Of a stretch of DNA of 57,589 nucleotides, positions 24,467 through 32,409 are shown piece by piece. The notes under the pieces are model-generated. The model saw only the letters and a list, made by a program, of their open reading frames with translations. It had not been told where the DNA came from and made no database searches. This DNA comes from Bacteroidaceae bacterium (GTDB taxonomy: Bacteria; Bacteroidota; Bacteroidia; Bacteroidales; Bacteroidaceae). The translations under genes were made by a program, and so were the position numbers. Where the stretch lies: NCBI GenBank assembly GCA_024400995.1, contig JAKSLU010000004.1, positions 1-57,589 on the forward strand, given 5' to 3'. Numbering within the stretch: position 1 is the first letter of the stretch; the number at the start of each line of letters is the position of its first letter.

Positions 24467-25285
24467 TTAATGCATTCTGAATTCCACCTCTGTTGTGAGT
24501 GTTCGCACACCTCCGCAACGGAGTTCAGGAGTGTTGATTCGGATATCACAATCTACGACTGCCACTCCACCCGAATTTGTCCGTAGAACATTCTCATCGT
24601 GCATGTCGCTCAGATAAATGTCTGGTGTGGAGTATGTCCAGTTACGAGGATTGATGAGCTTGAAGTCCATGAGCTTCATAAATTCAGCAATCTCCTCATC
24701 AGTCATTCTTGTTCCTTCGATGAACTGTTGTTCAGCGATTATGCGGAACACTCCTTCACGGTCTCTGCCAAATCCCAGTACCGCCAGTCGTGTTTCAGGG
24801 AAATAGGCGTTGTGAAGGGAAATACGATCAAGGGCAAGTATGGGTTCGATGTAGTAGTCGAGCCCAATGGACTTGATGAGGGTAGCGCCATGGTCATAGA
24901 CGTGAGCTTCACCGCCCTCGGCTATCTGCTCGCCCATAAGTCTGGTGAGCGTGTCATCAATGTTGTCTGTCCAGCAACCGGTTGTCCTAGTCCATTGCTC
25001 TATAATGAGAGCTTGCGCCTCTCCGCGTTGGCACTGTCTTTCGAAGTTGTCTTCTCCTTCAGTGACTGAATCTGAGCCAGCTTCTGCTCCCGCGAGCAAG
25101 GATGCAATGACATGTGCATGGCCTCCCGTTGTACAGCCATACTGTTCTGACGGTGAAAAGCGTTTATAAAGTAGCTGTCCACATGTGAATTTGTCTGCAT
25201 ATTTATCCAGTTCTGCCAGACCCTCGGGAGTGAAACCTCCTGATATGATGGCTTTGATGCGCTCCCAAAAATCTGAATTTGTCAT
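24467..25285 (-). CDS. Stand-alone kinase of the polyvalent-protein type
   Basis: 272 residues. The C-terminal two thirds match the protein-kinase-like domain known from polyvalent proteins of phages and conjugative elements: GGEAHVY (124-130) as glycine loop, IKS with K138, LDRISLHNAYFPET, GFGRDREGVFRIIAEQQFIEG, catalytic loop SDMHDENVL (226-234) and metal site VVDCDIRIN (243-251). The N-terminal 115 residues contain a Cys/His-rich stretch (CTTGGHAHVIASLL; CWTDN). Usually this domain is one part of a very large element protein; here it stands alone. Substrate unknown. A TAATTTTGC -7 box lies 78 nt upstream. Probably acquired from a mobile element. Confidence 0.78.
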   Translation of the reverse strand: MTNSDFWERIKAIISGGFTPEGLAELDKYADKFTCGQLLYKRFSPSEQYGCTTGGHAHVIASLLAGAEAGSDSVTEGEDNFERQCQRGEAQALIIEQWTRTTGCWTDNIDDTLTRLMGEQIAEGGEAHVYDHGATLIKSIGLDYYIEPILALDRISLHNAYFPETRLAVLGFGRDREGVFRIIAEQQFIEGTRMTDEEIAEFMKLMDFKLINPRNWTYSTPDIYLSDMHDENVLRTNSGGVAVVDCDIRINTPELRCGGVRTLTTEVEFRMH

Positions 25286-25362
25286 TTCTTATTGATTTTA
25301 TCTTTAACGTAAATCACAGCGCCTGTCAGCTGACTTGCAGACACTCTGCCGCGGTTTCGCCC

Positions 25363-25371
25363 GCAAAATTA
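25363..25371 (-). promoter_or_regulatory. -7 box for the polyvalent-type kinase gene
   Basis: TAATTTTGC on the minus strand, 78 nt before the start codon; no matching -33 box at the usual spacing. Confidence 0.5.
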
Positions 25372-25498
25372 ACGAATTTATTTCAAATAACATCCATCCG
25401 TGCTGCTAAATTCCACGAAATAGGCCGAAATGTCTTGTTTCAGTCCCCTCGGCAACGCCGTATTTGTGAGTCGTTGCGTGTTACAAGTTCAGCGAAAA

Positions 25499-26441
25499 CT
25501 ACTTGCGGGAGAGCAGAATGCCCATCACGACCGGCGCTCCCAGCAGGGGTGTCAGTACATTGATAGGCAGTATGCTGCCCACTCCCCAGAGGGCGGGGAG
25601 CTGGCAGAGCAGGTGGCAGCCCACCAGCACCAGGGCACCGAGCAGAGTGCAGGCGGGAATGAGCGTGCCGTGCTGGGAGGTGCGCCACAGGAGTCGGACG
25701 GCATGCGGCACGGCCAGTCCTACAAAGGCTATCGGACCGCACAGGGCCGTGATGAGTGCCGTGAGTAGACTGGCCACGCAGAGCAGTACGGTGCGGGTAC
25801 GGCGCAGGGAGTAGCCCACTGTGGTGGCGTGTGTCTCGCCCAGCAGGAGAGCATCGAGAGGACGCTGGAGTAGGAGGAGCAGGAGGCCCGAGGCCAGACT
25901 GATGCACAGCGAGAGTAGGGCCCACGAGCGTACAACGCCGCTGAGAGAGCCGAGGCCCCAGACAACGAAACTCTTGAGGGCATCGGCGGAGGCAAAATAG
26001 TTGAGGGTACCAACGATGCTGCTAATCATGAAGGAGAGCATCACGCCTACCAGCAGGAGCGTGGTGCGCTGACGCACAATGCCGCTGCACAGCACGAGGA
26101 TGCCCGTCACTATGAGAGCACCCGCCAGGGCCAGTCCTACGGTGAGCGCAAAGCCTCCTGTCGACAACTGCCCCCCCGTGAGTGAGCCTCCCATGACCAT
26201 CAGCGCAATACCACTACCGAGCGACGCTCCAGCACTCACACCCAGGAGTGAGGGGTCGGCCAGGGGATTGCCCATCACGGTCTGCATGACCAGGCCTGAG
26301 AGAGACAGGCCGATGCCTGCTGCCAGCGCCATGAGTAGAGCGGGCAGACGTAGCTCGAGGAGAATGTAGCGGGCGGTGTCGGCATCCAACTGTGTGATGT
26401 CCGTCGTACCCAGACACAGGCTGGCTGCTGACAGAACTATA
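25499..26441 (-). pseudogene. 5'-truncated FecCD/BtuC-type permease
   Basis: About 312 codons of an ABC-importer permease (PSLLGVSAGASLGSGIAL, TLLLVGVMLSFMISSIVGTLNYF, GPIAFVGLAVPHAVRLLW). It is nearly the same protein as the intact gene at 38793-39785. Similarity stops abruptly near 26441, within the first transmembrane helix: the homologous codons for LSAASLCLGTTDIT are present in frame, but the start codon and about 16-20 codons are missing and an in-frame TGA lies just upstream. A TTG at 26389 could still start a shorter protein lacking helix 1. The remainder is free of stops, so the loss is recent or the short form is used. No binding protein or ATPase is adjacent. Confidence 0.85.
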
Positions 26442-26482
26442 TCAACAAATCACTGAACAAGTATGCCAAGACTCAGAAGTAA
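26440..26482 (+). pseudogene. Possible 3' remnant of an unknown gene
   Basis: Directly at the permease breakpoint an open frame gives NYINKSLNKYAKTQK and then a stop at 26480-26482. The AT-rich, Lys/Asn-rich codon use differs from the permease side. It may be the end of a gene cut by the same rearrangement; too short to identify. Confidence 0.25.
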
Positions 26483-26518
26483 CTCATCAAGCGTGGAAGT
26501 GCAGAAGGCATAGTGTTG

Positions 26519-26788
26519 ATGGAATCGTATGTGCATAATGGTAATAAATTCTTTGTGCTGAAGTCATCTGGTGTGGAGTTCCATGTGTCAGAAGGATGCT
26601 GGCAAGTTGTCAAGATGATCGTGGATAAGGATAATGTTCGAAGCATCATCCTGTGTGAAGAGTATGCTGATGGAATTTATCTGCCTGTGTATATTCGGAA
26701 TGAACAGATATATAAAACGGACAACTCGCTCTCATGGTTGCTTTCGGATGAGGCTAAAATCAAGTATACGGGTATTCGGTGCAAATGA
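26519..26788 (+). CDS. Small hypothetical protein
   Basis: 89 residues from the ATG at 26519, preceded by AGAAGG 10 nt upstream; GTG at 26513 is an alternative. Sequence MESYVHNGNKFFVLKSSGVEFHVSEGCWQVVKMIVDKDN... ends IKYTGIRCK. No transmembrane helix or known motif; reads as a compact alpha/beta domain. AT-richer than the core genes around it and placed between a truncated permease and a MITE-like element, so it is probably an island gene. Not recognised. Confidence 0.5.
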   Translation: MESYVHNGNKFFVLKSSGVEFHVSEGCWQVVKMIVDKDNVRSIILCEEYADGIYLPVYIRNEQIYKTDNSLSWLLSDEAKIKYTGIRCK

Positions 26789-26805
26789 TAGACCTATACA
26801 AATAA

Positions 26806-27065
26806 GGGGTGTTCTATTAATTCGTTAATCAGTTCATACAAGGGTAATGCCCTATGCTTACTTTTAGTGACTTTTCCTGTGCACGGCATAGCTCAAGCAA
26901 GTTTGGCTCTGCACTCGCTTTTGAAAAGTTGGCCGCTTTTGGCCTTTATCTTGTGTCTTTTTCTCTTTCACTCAGTCACGTAGGCCACTACGCTCCTTCC
27001 TTTAAGAGAGAAATCTACTTCGCTAAAGCTAAAAAAACGACTCAAGCGAATTAATAGAACACCCC
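26806..27065. mobile_element. 260-bp MITE-like element
   Basis: Perfect 19-bp terminal inverted repeats: GGGGTGTTCTATTAATTCG at 26806-26824 and its reverse complement at 27047-27065. Flanked on both sides by ATAA, a possible 4-bp target duplication. The interior has no transposase; a 66-codon open frame (26854-27054) is probably fortuitous. Size, ends and lack of coding capacity fit a non-autonomous transposable element. Confidence 0.8.
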
Positions 27066-27197
27066 ATAAAAATATTTGGAAATCAAGACGCATTCTGGAG
27101 TAAGGGAAATGTTATATTGACCTTTCAATTATATATAGAAGTATATGAATTAGGTTATCTTCCATGCACACTATTGCGTGATTTGTGCAAAAAAATG

Positions 27198-27206
27198 TAT
27201 CTTTGC
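27198..27206 (+). promoter_or_regulatory. Promoter of the plus-strand acyl-CoA ligase
   Basis: TATCTTTGC, with TTG at 27174-27176 about 21 bp upstream; 25 nt before the ATG. Confidence 0.65.
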
Positions 27207-27231
27207 AATGAAATTCACAACTTAGACTTTT

Positions 27232-28920
27232 ATGCCCCCTTCGTTCATTGCTCAAATCGAAAATACACTCATCCAGAACTGGAACCGCCCCGCCTTTACG
27301 GACTACAAGGGTGACACGCTGCGCTACTGCGACGTGGCTCGCCGAATAGCCAAGCTCCACATCGGCATGAAGACCGCAGGCCTCAAGCCTGGTGACAAGG
27401 TGGCCATCTGCGGTCGCAATTCTGCCAACTGGGCAGTGGCCTTCTTCAGCATCCTGTCGTATGGTTGCGTGGCAGTGCCCATTCAGTGTGAGTTTCAGAA
27501 GGAGCAGATACACAACATTGTGAACCACAGCGAGGCCAAGTTTCTCTACGTGGGAGATGGGGTGGCCAAGGACATTGACTTTGCCGCAATGCCGGGCCTG
27601 GGTGGTATCTCTTGCCTTATCAACCTCGGCATACTCCACTCCCGCGTTGAGATCATTGACTATGTGCATGACCACCTCAACGAACTCTTTGGACGACAGT
27701 ACCCGCAGCGCTTTGGCAAGGAGCACATCACATATCGCCACGAGGCTACTCCCGATGAACTGGCCATCATCAACTACACGAGCGGCACCACAGGATTCTC
27801 CAAGGGCGTCATGCTCCCCTACCGCGCTTTGTGGGGCAATCTAGACTTCACGCTGCAGGCTTTCGGACCTCATGTGAAGGCTGGTGACAACATACTAAGC
27901 ACCCTACCCATGGCCCACATGTATGGCATGATGGATGAGATTATCTTTGGCTTTATGAACGGCTGTCACGTCCACTTTCTGACCCGTCAGCCATCCCCCT
28001 CACTCGTGATGGAGGCAGCTCAGGAGGTAAAGCCCGCCATCCTGCTAGCCGTACCTATGGTGGTGGAGAAGCTGGTGCGCAAGCATGTGTATCAGCGACT
28101 CGACAAGCACCGCGCTCGCTATCTGCTCCAGCTGCCTATGATCAAGAACCGAGTGAAGGAGAAAATCGTAGAGTGGTTCAGAGTGCAGCTGGGTGGCAAC
28201 GTGTACGAAATTATGACGGGTGGCGCTCCTCTGAATCAGGAGGTTGAAGACTTCTTGATGAACATCGGGTTCCCCATCACCAGTGGCTATGGAACCACAG
28301 AGACGGCGCCTATGATTACCTACAGCGACTGGAAGGATCATGCCAAAGGCTCATGCGGTACCGTCGTGCCACATATGGACATGCGCATTCTCACAGCAGA
28401 CGGCAGACTGCTACCTGACGGCCAAAGTAGCGCTGAAGGCGTTGAAGGCGAGGTGGTGTGCCGCGGTATGAACGTCATGCTTGGCTACTACAAAAATCCC
28501 GAAGCTACAGCGGAAGTACTCGATGCTGATGGTTGGTTCCACACGGGCGACCTAGGTACAATCAGCAAGAGCGGACACCTCTACATCAGAGGTCGCATCA
28601 AGAACATGCTGCTCGGTGCCAATGGTCAGAACATCTACCCAGAGGAGATAGAGGACAAACTGAACTCCATGCCCATGATTTCCGAGTCGCTCGTGCTACA
28701 GGATGGGCAGAAGATTGTGGCCCTGATCTATCCAGAGCTAGAGGAGATAAAGGAGATTTCACTATCGGATACTGACGTGCATATGCTCATGACGCAGAAT
28801 GTGAGTGATGTCAATGCTATGCTCCCCTCCTTCTGTCGTATTAGCAGCTTCCGACTCACAGACCGCGAGTTTGAGAAGACCTCCAAAAAGAGCATCAAGC
28901 GCTACCTCTACAAAGCATAG
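27232..28920 (+). CDS. Long-chain acyl-CoA ligase (AMP-binding), copy 1
   Basis: 562 residues. AMP-binding motif NYTSGTTGFSKGVMLPYRALW, A5-like SGYGTTETAPMITYSDWK, GEVVCRGMNVMLGYYKNPEAT, WFHTGDLGTISKSGHLYIRGRIKNMLLGANGQNIYPEEIED and the C-terminal KTSKKSIKRYLY with the catalytic Lys. It activates fatty acids as acyl-adenylates and transfers them to CoA. Strongly resembles the gene at 29004-30674 that faces it tail to tail. Chain-length preference cannot be told. Promoter directly downstream of the MITE-like element. Confidence 0.93.
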   Translation: MPPSFIAQIENTLIQNWNRPAFTDYKGDTLRYCDVARRIAKLHIGMKTAGLKPGDKVAICGRNSANWAVAFFSILSYGCVAVPIQCEFQKEQIHNIVNHSEAKFLYVGDGVAKDIDFAAMPGLGGISCLINLGILHSRVEIIDYVHDHLNELFGRQYPQRFGKEHITYRHEATPDELAIINYTSGTTGFSKGVMLPYRALWGNLDFTLQAFGPHVKAGDNILSTLPMAHMYGMMDEIIFGFMNGCHVHFLTRQPSPSLVMEAAQEVKPAILLAVPMVVEKLVRKHVYQRLDKHRARYLLQLPMIKNRVKEKIVEWFRVQLGGNVYEIMTGGAPLNQEVEDFLMNIGFPITSGYGTTETAPMITYSDWKDHAKGSCGTVVPHMDMRILTADGRLLPDGQSSAEGVEGEVVCRGMNVMLGYYKNPEATAEVLDADGWFHTGDLGTISKSGHLYIRGRIKNMLLGANGQNIYPEEIEDKLNSMPMISESLVLQDGQKIVALIYPELEEIKEISLSDTDVHMLMTQNVSDVNAMLPSFCRISSFRLTDREFEKTSKKSIKRYLYKA

Positions 28921-28924
28921 CGCA

Positions 28925-28996
28925 ACACACTGGCAATAACAATGCCGCCGAGGATCCACATGCGTATCTTCGGCGGCATTGTTATTGCTGGTGTTA
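28925..28996. terminator. Bidirectional intrinsic terminator
   Basis: A stem of about 20 bp (GGCAATAACAATGCCGCCGA at 28932-28951 with its complement at 28970-28989, one mismatch at the end), extended by partly paired flanks, between the two convergent acyl-CoA ligase genes. Confidence 0.88.
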
Positions 28997-29003
28997 CAGA
29001 GAC

Positions 29004-30674
29004 TTACACCTCTGCATCAGCATAGAGGTAGCGCTTAATGGAGCGCTTGGGAGTCTTTTCGAACTCCTCCTCATAAATGCGGATGCCCACAATCTGCTCG
29101 TAGTTATTGATAAGCACATTGAGGTCCTTACGATTCTGCTCCATCTGGTTCTCAAGAGCCTGACGGTTCATTCCCAGACGCTCGGCCTCATCCATATCGG
29201 GGTGCACGAGCATATAGAACTTGTCGTTCTTCTGGATCATGATACACTCGCTCACGAGGGGCAGGGTGCTCATCTTGTCCTCAACCTCTTCGGGGAACAC
29301 ATTCTGACCATTGGGGGTGAGGAGCATATTCTTGCTACGTCCCTTGATGAAGATGTTGCCCTCTGCATCCATCACACCGAGGTCGCCAGTGTGGTACCAG
29401 CCCTGAGCGTCAAGCACCTGCTTGGTAGCCTCCTCGTTCTTGTAGTAGCCAAGCATGACGTTGGCACCACGGGTTAGGATCTCGCCTACTTCCAGTTGAG
29501 GATTGGCGCTATTGATTTTGACCTCCATGCGGGGAGCGGTCACGCCACAGCTGCCAGGTTTGAAGGTTTTCCAGTCCTGATAACTAATGAGGGGAGCCGT
29601 CTCTGTGGTGCCATAGCCCACGGTGTAGGGGAAACCTGTTTTGTGCAGGAACTGCTCCAGCTCGCTGTTGAAGCCGGCACCGCCCATGATGACCTCGTAG
29701 ATGTTACCACCAAAGGCGTTAACTAGCTGCTCGCGCACCTTGTCCAATATCTTCTGCTGAACGACGGGGAGCTTGAGGAGCATCTTCATGCTCATAGTCT
29801 CCATCTTGGGTAGAACACTCTTGCGCAGTATCTTCTCAACGATGAGGGGCACAGCCACAACGAGGTGGGGTTTGACTTCACCAAATGCCTTGAAGATAAT
29901 CTTGGGAGAGGGTATGCGGGTAAGGTAGTATATATGCATACCAGCAAGGAACTCACAGAGGAACTCGAACATCATGCCATACATGTGGGCAGCGGGTAGC
30001 ATACTGATGACGCGATTGCCTCGGTTGAGCACTTTAGGTAGCACCTCATAGCCAAACTGCACATTACTCCACAGAGCACGATAGGGAATCATAACGCCCT
30101 TACTGTTGCCTGTCGTTCCGCTGGTGTAGTTCAGCAAAGCCAGAGCCTCGCCATCAGGTTGTGCATAGTAGCTCACGTGCTCGGGGCGGAAGTACTTGGG
30201 GTACTTCTGACCATAGAGGGCGTTGAGATTCTCACGGGCTTCGTTGAGCTTTTCGCTACGGCAGACGAGGAGGGAGAAGTCTGGGTTGTTAATGATACCC
30301 TCTAGATGGGGCATCTCATCGGGGTTGAGATTGGGCCACACCTGGTCGCCCACGAAGAGCAAACGAGCCTCACTATGGTTAACAATATTATGGGCCTGAT
30401 CGCCCTTGAACTCATGCAGAATAGGCACTACTACAGCACCATAGGTCATAGCTGCCATATAGGCCACGGCCCAGTGGGCGGTGTTGCGACCATAGAGTGC
30501 AATGCGGTCACCTGGCACTACACCTGCGTGCTCAAAGAGGATGTGGAGCTTCTCAATCTTGCGTGCTACATCTTTGTACTGCAGAGTAACACCTTCGTAG
30601 TCAGTCAGGGCATCGAGGTTCCAGTTCTCCTTGACAGATTTCTCAATTAGAGAAACAAAATCTACATATTCCAT
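29004..30674 (-). CDS. Long-chain acyl-CoA ligase (AMP-binding), copy 2
   Basis: 556 residues from the ATG at 30674; the longer frame includes the promoter region. Same motifs as copy 1: NYTSGTTGNSKGVMIPYRALW, VGYGTTETAPLISYQDWK, GEILTRGANVMLGYYKNEEAT, WYHTGDLGVMDAEGNIFIKGRSKNMLLTPNGQNVFPEEVED, KTPKRSIKRYLY. Fatty-acid activation in the cytosol. The two ligases share length, motifs and even the phrases around them, so they are paralogues from a duplication that left them in inverted orientation. Confidence 0.93.
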   Translation of the reverse strand: MEYVDFVSLIEKSVKENWNLDALTDYEGVTLQYKDVARKIEKLHILFEHAGVVPGDRIALYGRNTAHWAVAYMAAMTYGAVVVPILHEFKGDQAHNIVNHSEARLLFVGDQVWPNLNPDEMPHLEGIINNPDFSLLVCRSEKLNEARENLNALYGQKYPKYFRPEHVSYYAQPDGEALALLNYTSGTTGNSKGVMIPYRALWSNVQFGYEVLPKVLNRGNRVISMLPAAHMYGMMFEFLCEFLAGMHIYYLTRIPSPKIIFKAFGEVKPHLVVAVPLIVEKILRKSVLPKMETMSMKMLLKLPVVQQKILDKVREQLVNAFGGNIYEVIMGGAGFNSELEQFLHKTGFPYTVGYGTTETAPLISYQDWKTFKPGSCGVTAPRMEVKINSANPQLEVGEILTRGANVMLGYYKNEEATKQVLDAQGWYHTGDLGVMDAEGNIFIKGRSKNMLLTPNGQNVFPEEVEDKMSTLPLVSECIMIQKNDKFYMLVHPDMDEAERLGMNRQALENQMEQNRKDLNVLINNYEQIVGIRIYEEEFEKTPKRSIKRYLYADAEV

Positions 30675-30709
30675 AGAATAAACTAATTGCTCACTTTGGT
30701 GAATTTTGT

Positions 30710-30718
30710 GCAAAATTA
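30710..30718 (-). promoter_or_regulatory. -7 box for acyl-CoA ligase copy 2
   Basis: TAATTTTGC on the minus strand, 36 nt before the ATG. Confidence 0.6.
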
Positions 30719-30781
30719 CAACTTTTTTCACATTTTTCCATAATTCTCAAAAATAAATCGCACATTTTGCGATAAAAAGTG

Positions 30782-30790
30782 TAATTTTGC
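30782..30790 (+). promoter_or_regulatory. -7 box for mltG
   Basis: TAATTTTGC on the plus strand, 31 nt before the mltG ATG, divergent from the ligase promoter 64 nt away. Confidence 0.6.
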
Positions 30791-30821
30791 ACTCAAATGG
30801 AACTCTAACGCACCAAACTTG

Positions 30822-31643
30822 ATGCTTACACGCCGCACTGCACATATACTCCTTGGAGGTCTTGTAGTCCTCATTCTAACCGCAACCGTCGTGGTCGGTG
30901 GCATACGTCTGTACCGCCACATGCACCGCCCACCTGCCGTGGTACGTCTTACCATCCCTACCGTACGCACGATGGAGGACTTGGCAGGTCGCATCAGTCG
31001 CGTAATTGATGCTGACAGCGTGGAGATTATGGCCGTCTTCGGCGATAGCGTGTTGATTGACTCCCTGGGCTTTAACCATCAGACGTTGCCCGCCCTCTTC
31101 ATCCCCAACACCTACGAGGTATGGCAGTCGGAGTCGCCCCTCAAGCTCCTGCTCCGTCTCAAGCGGGAGCACGATGCCTACTGGACAGCTCAGCGCCTAC
31201 AACAAGCAGAGGCCCAGCAGCTCACCCCCGTGGAGGTAATGACACTGGCCAGCATAGTAGAGCAGGAAACCGCCAACGATGCTGAGCGCCCCATGATTGC
31301 AGGCATGTATCTCAATCGCTTGCGTCGCAACATGCCTCTGCAGGCTGATCCTACGGTCAAGTTTGCGTTACAGGACTTTGCCCTGCGCCGCATCTTGCAC
31401 GAACATCTGGAGGTAGATAGTCCCTACAATACTTACAAAAACCCAGGTCTGCCTCCTGGTCCTATTTGTATCCCTTCCCTGGCCAGTATCAAGGCCGTGC
31501 TCTCCCCCGCCTCACACAATTATATATATATGTGCGCACGCGAGGACTTCAGTGGTACGCACAATTTTGCGGAGACCTACAACGAGCACCTGCGCAATGC
31601 ACACAAATATGCCCGCGCTCTCAACGAGGCGGGCATCCAGTAA
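30822..31643 (+). CDS. mltG: Endolytic transglycosylase MltG (YceG-like)
   Basis: 273 residues from ATG at 30822. One N-terminal transmembrane helix (about 9-28), a LysM-like region with IPTVRTMEDLAGRISRVI, then the catalytic YceG domain: MTLASIVEQETANDAERPMIAGMYLNRLRRNMPLQADPTVKFAL and SPYNTYKNPGLPPGPICIPSLASIKAVLSPASHNYIYMCARED. It cuts nascent glycan strands at the membrane and sets their length. Somewhat shorter than the usual 330-350 residues, mainly in the linker between helix and catalytic domain. Confidence 0.93.
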   Translation: MLTRRTAHILLGGLVVLILTATVVVGGIRLYRHMHRPPAVVRLTIPTVRTMEDLAGRISRVIDADSVEIMAVFGDSVLIDSLGFNHQTLPALFIPNTYEVWQSESPLKLLLRLKREHDAYWTAQRLQQAEAQQLTPVEVMTLASIVEQETANDAERPMIAGMYLNRLRRNMPLQADPTVKFALQDFALRRILHEHLEVDSPYNTYKNPGLPPGPICIPSLASIKAVLSPASHNYIYMCAREDFSGTHNFAETYNEHLRNAHKYARALNEAGIQ

Positions 31644-31685
31644 GTAGTATTGCTGACCTTGGCTTGGTTCGAGCTACGCAAAGGT

Positions 31686-32360
31686 CTAATTCTGTTCCAA
31701 GCTATCGGCTGACAAAACGCAGCCATCCACAAGTCTGATAGTACGATCACACTGGGCGGCCAGACCATCGTCATGCGTCACGATAACGAAGGTCTGACCA
31801 AGTTCGTCGCGTAGCTGGAAGAATAGGCGGTGCAGTTCCTCCTTGTTGTGCGTGTCGAGGGAGCCTGAGGGCTCATCGGCCAGGATGACATCGGGATGGT
31901 TGGCCAGGGCACGGGCCACGGCCACACGTTGAGCCTCACCACCAGAGAGATGAGCAGGCTTATGGCCAGTACGAGCAGAGAGTCCCATAAAGTCAAGCAA
32001 CTCCCGTGCGCGATCCCGTGCTGCCGCGCGACTCTCCCCCTTGATGAGACAGGGTATCATGATGTTCTCCTCCGCCGTAAACTCAGGCAACAGTTGGTGG
32101 AACTGGAACACAAAGCCCAAATGCTCGCAGCGGAACTGCGCCAACTGGCGGGCGTTGTAGCGACTGATGTCGGTGTCATCCACTACTATGCGACCCTCAT
32201 CAGGGCGCAGGAGAGTGCCCATGACCTGCAAGAGGGTTGTCTTGCCAGCACCAGAGGAGCCCACAATGCTGACCACTTCGCGACGTTCCACCTGAAGCGA
32301 GATTCCCTTGAGTACCTCCAGAGCCCCAAAGGACTTGTGTATATTGTCTAGTTGTATCAT
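31686..32360 (-). CDS. lolD: ABC transporter ATP-binding protein, LolD-like
   Basis: 224 residues from the ATG at 32360. Walker [12 protein letters not shown]-loop [24 protein letters not shown], signature [15 protein letters not shown], Walker [14 protein letters not shown]-loop VTHD. The [13 protein letters not shown] phrase and 220-residue length are typical of LolD, the ATPase of the LolCDE complex that extracts lipoproteins from the inner membrane. No lolC/E partner lies in the window. A hairpin separates it from hflX upstream. Confidence 0.85.
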   Translation of the reverse strand: MIQLDNIHKSFGALEVLKGISLQVERREVVSIVGSSGAGKTTLLQVMGTLLRPDEGRIVVDDTDISRYNARQLAQFRCEHLGFVFQFHQLLPEFTAEENIMIPCLIKGESRAAARDRARELLDFMGLSARTGHKPAHLSGGEAQRVAVARALANHPDVILADEPSGSLDTHNKEELHRLFFQLRDELGQTFVIVTHDDGLAAQCDRTIRLVDGCVLSADSLEQN

Positions 32361-32378
32361 CTGGCTTGTTACTTTGGT

Positions 32379-32409
32379 GATTCCTCGAAGACTCGATGGT
32401 TCGAGAATC
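32379..32409. terminator. Hairpin between hflX and lolD
   Basis: GATTCCTCGAA (32379-32389) pairs with TTCGAGAATC (32400-32409), one bulged base, immediately after the hflX stop. No long T-tract; it may be an attenuator or RNA end rather than a full terminator. Confidence 0.5.

Noticed and set aside
25499..26441. Functional shorter permease starting at TTG 26389
   Set aside because: It would lack helix 1 of the FecCD fold and has no ribosome site, so a pseudogene is the more likely reading, although expression is not excluded.
26854..27054. 66-codon frame inside the MITE-like element
   Set aside because: It lies wholly inside the element, has no known motif and no ribosome site; interior sequence of a non-autonomous element is a better explanation.
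31644..31685. Terminator between mltG and lolD
   Set aside because: Only a weak 6-bp GACCTT/AAGGTC pair with a 21-nt loop; not enough to call.
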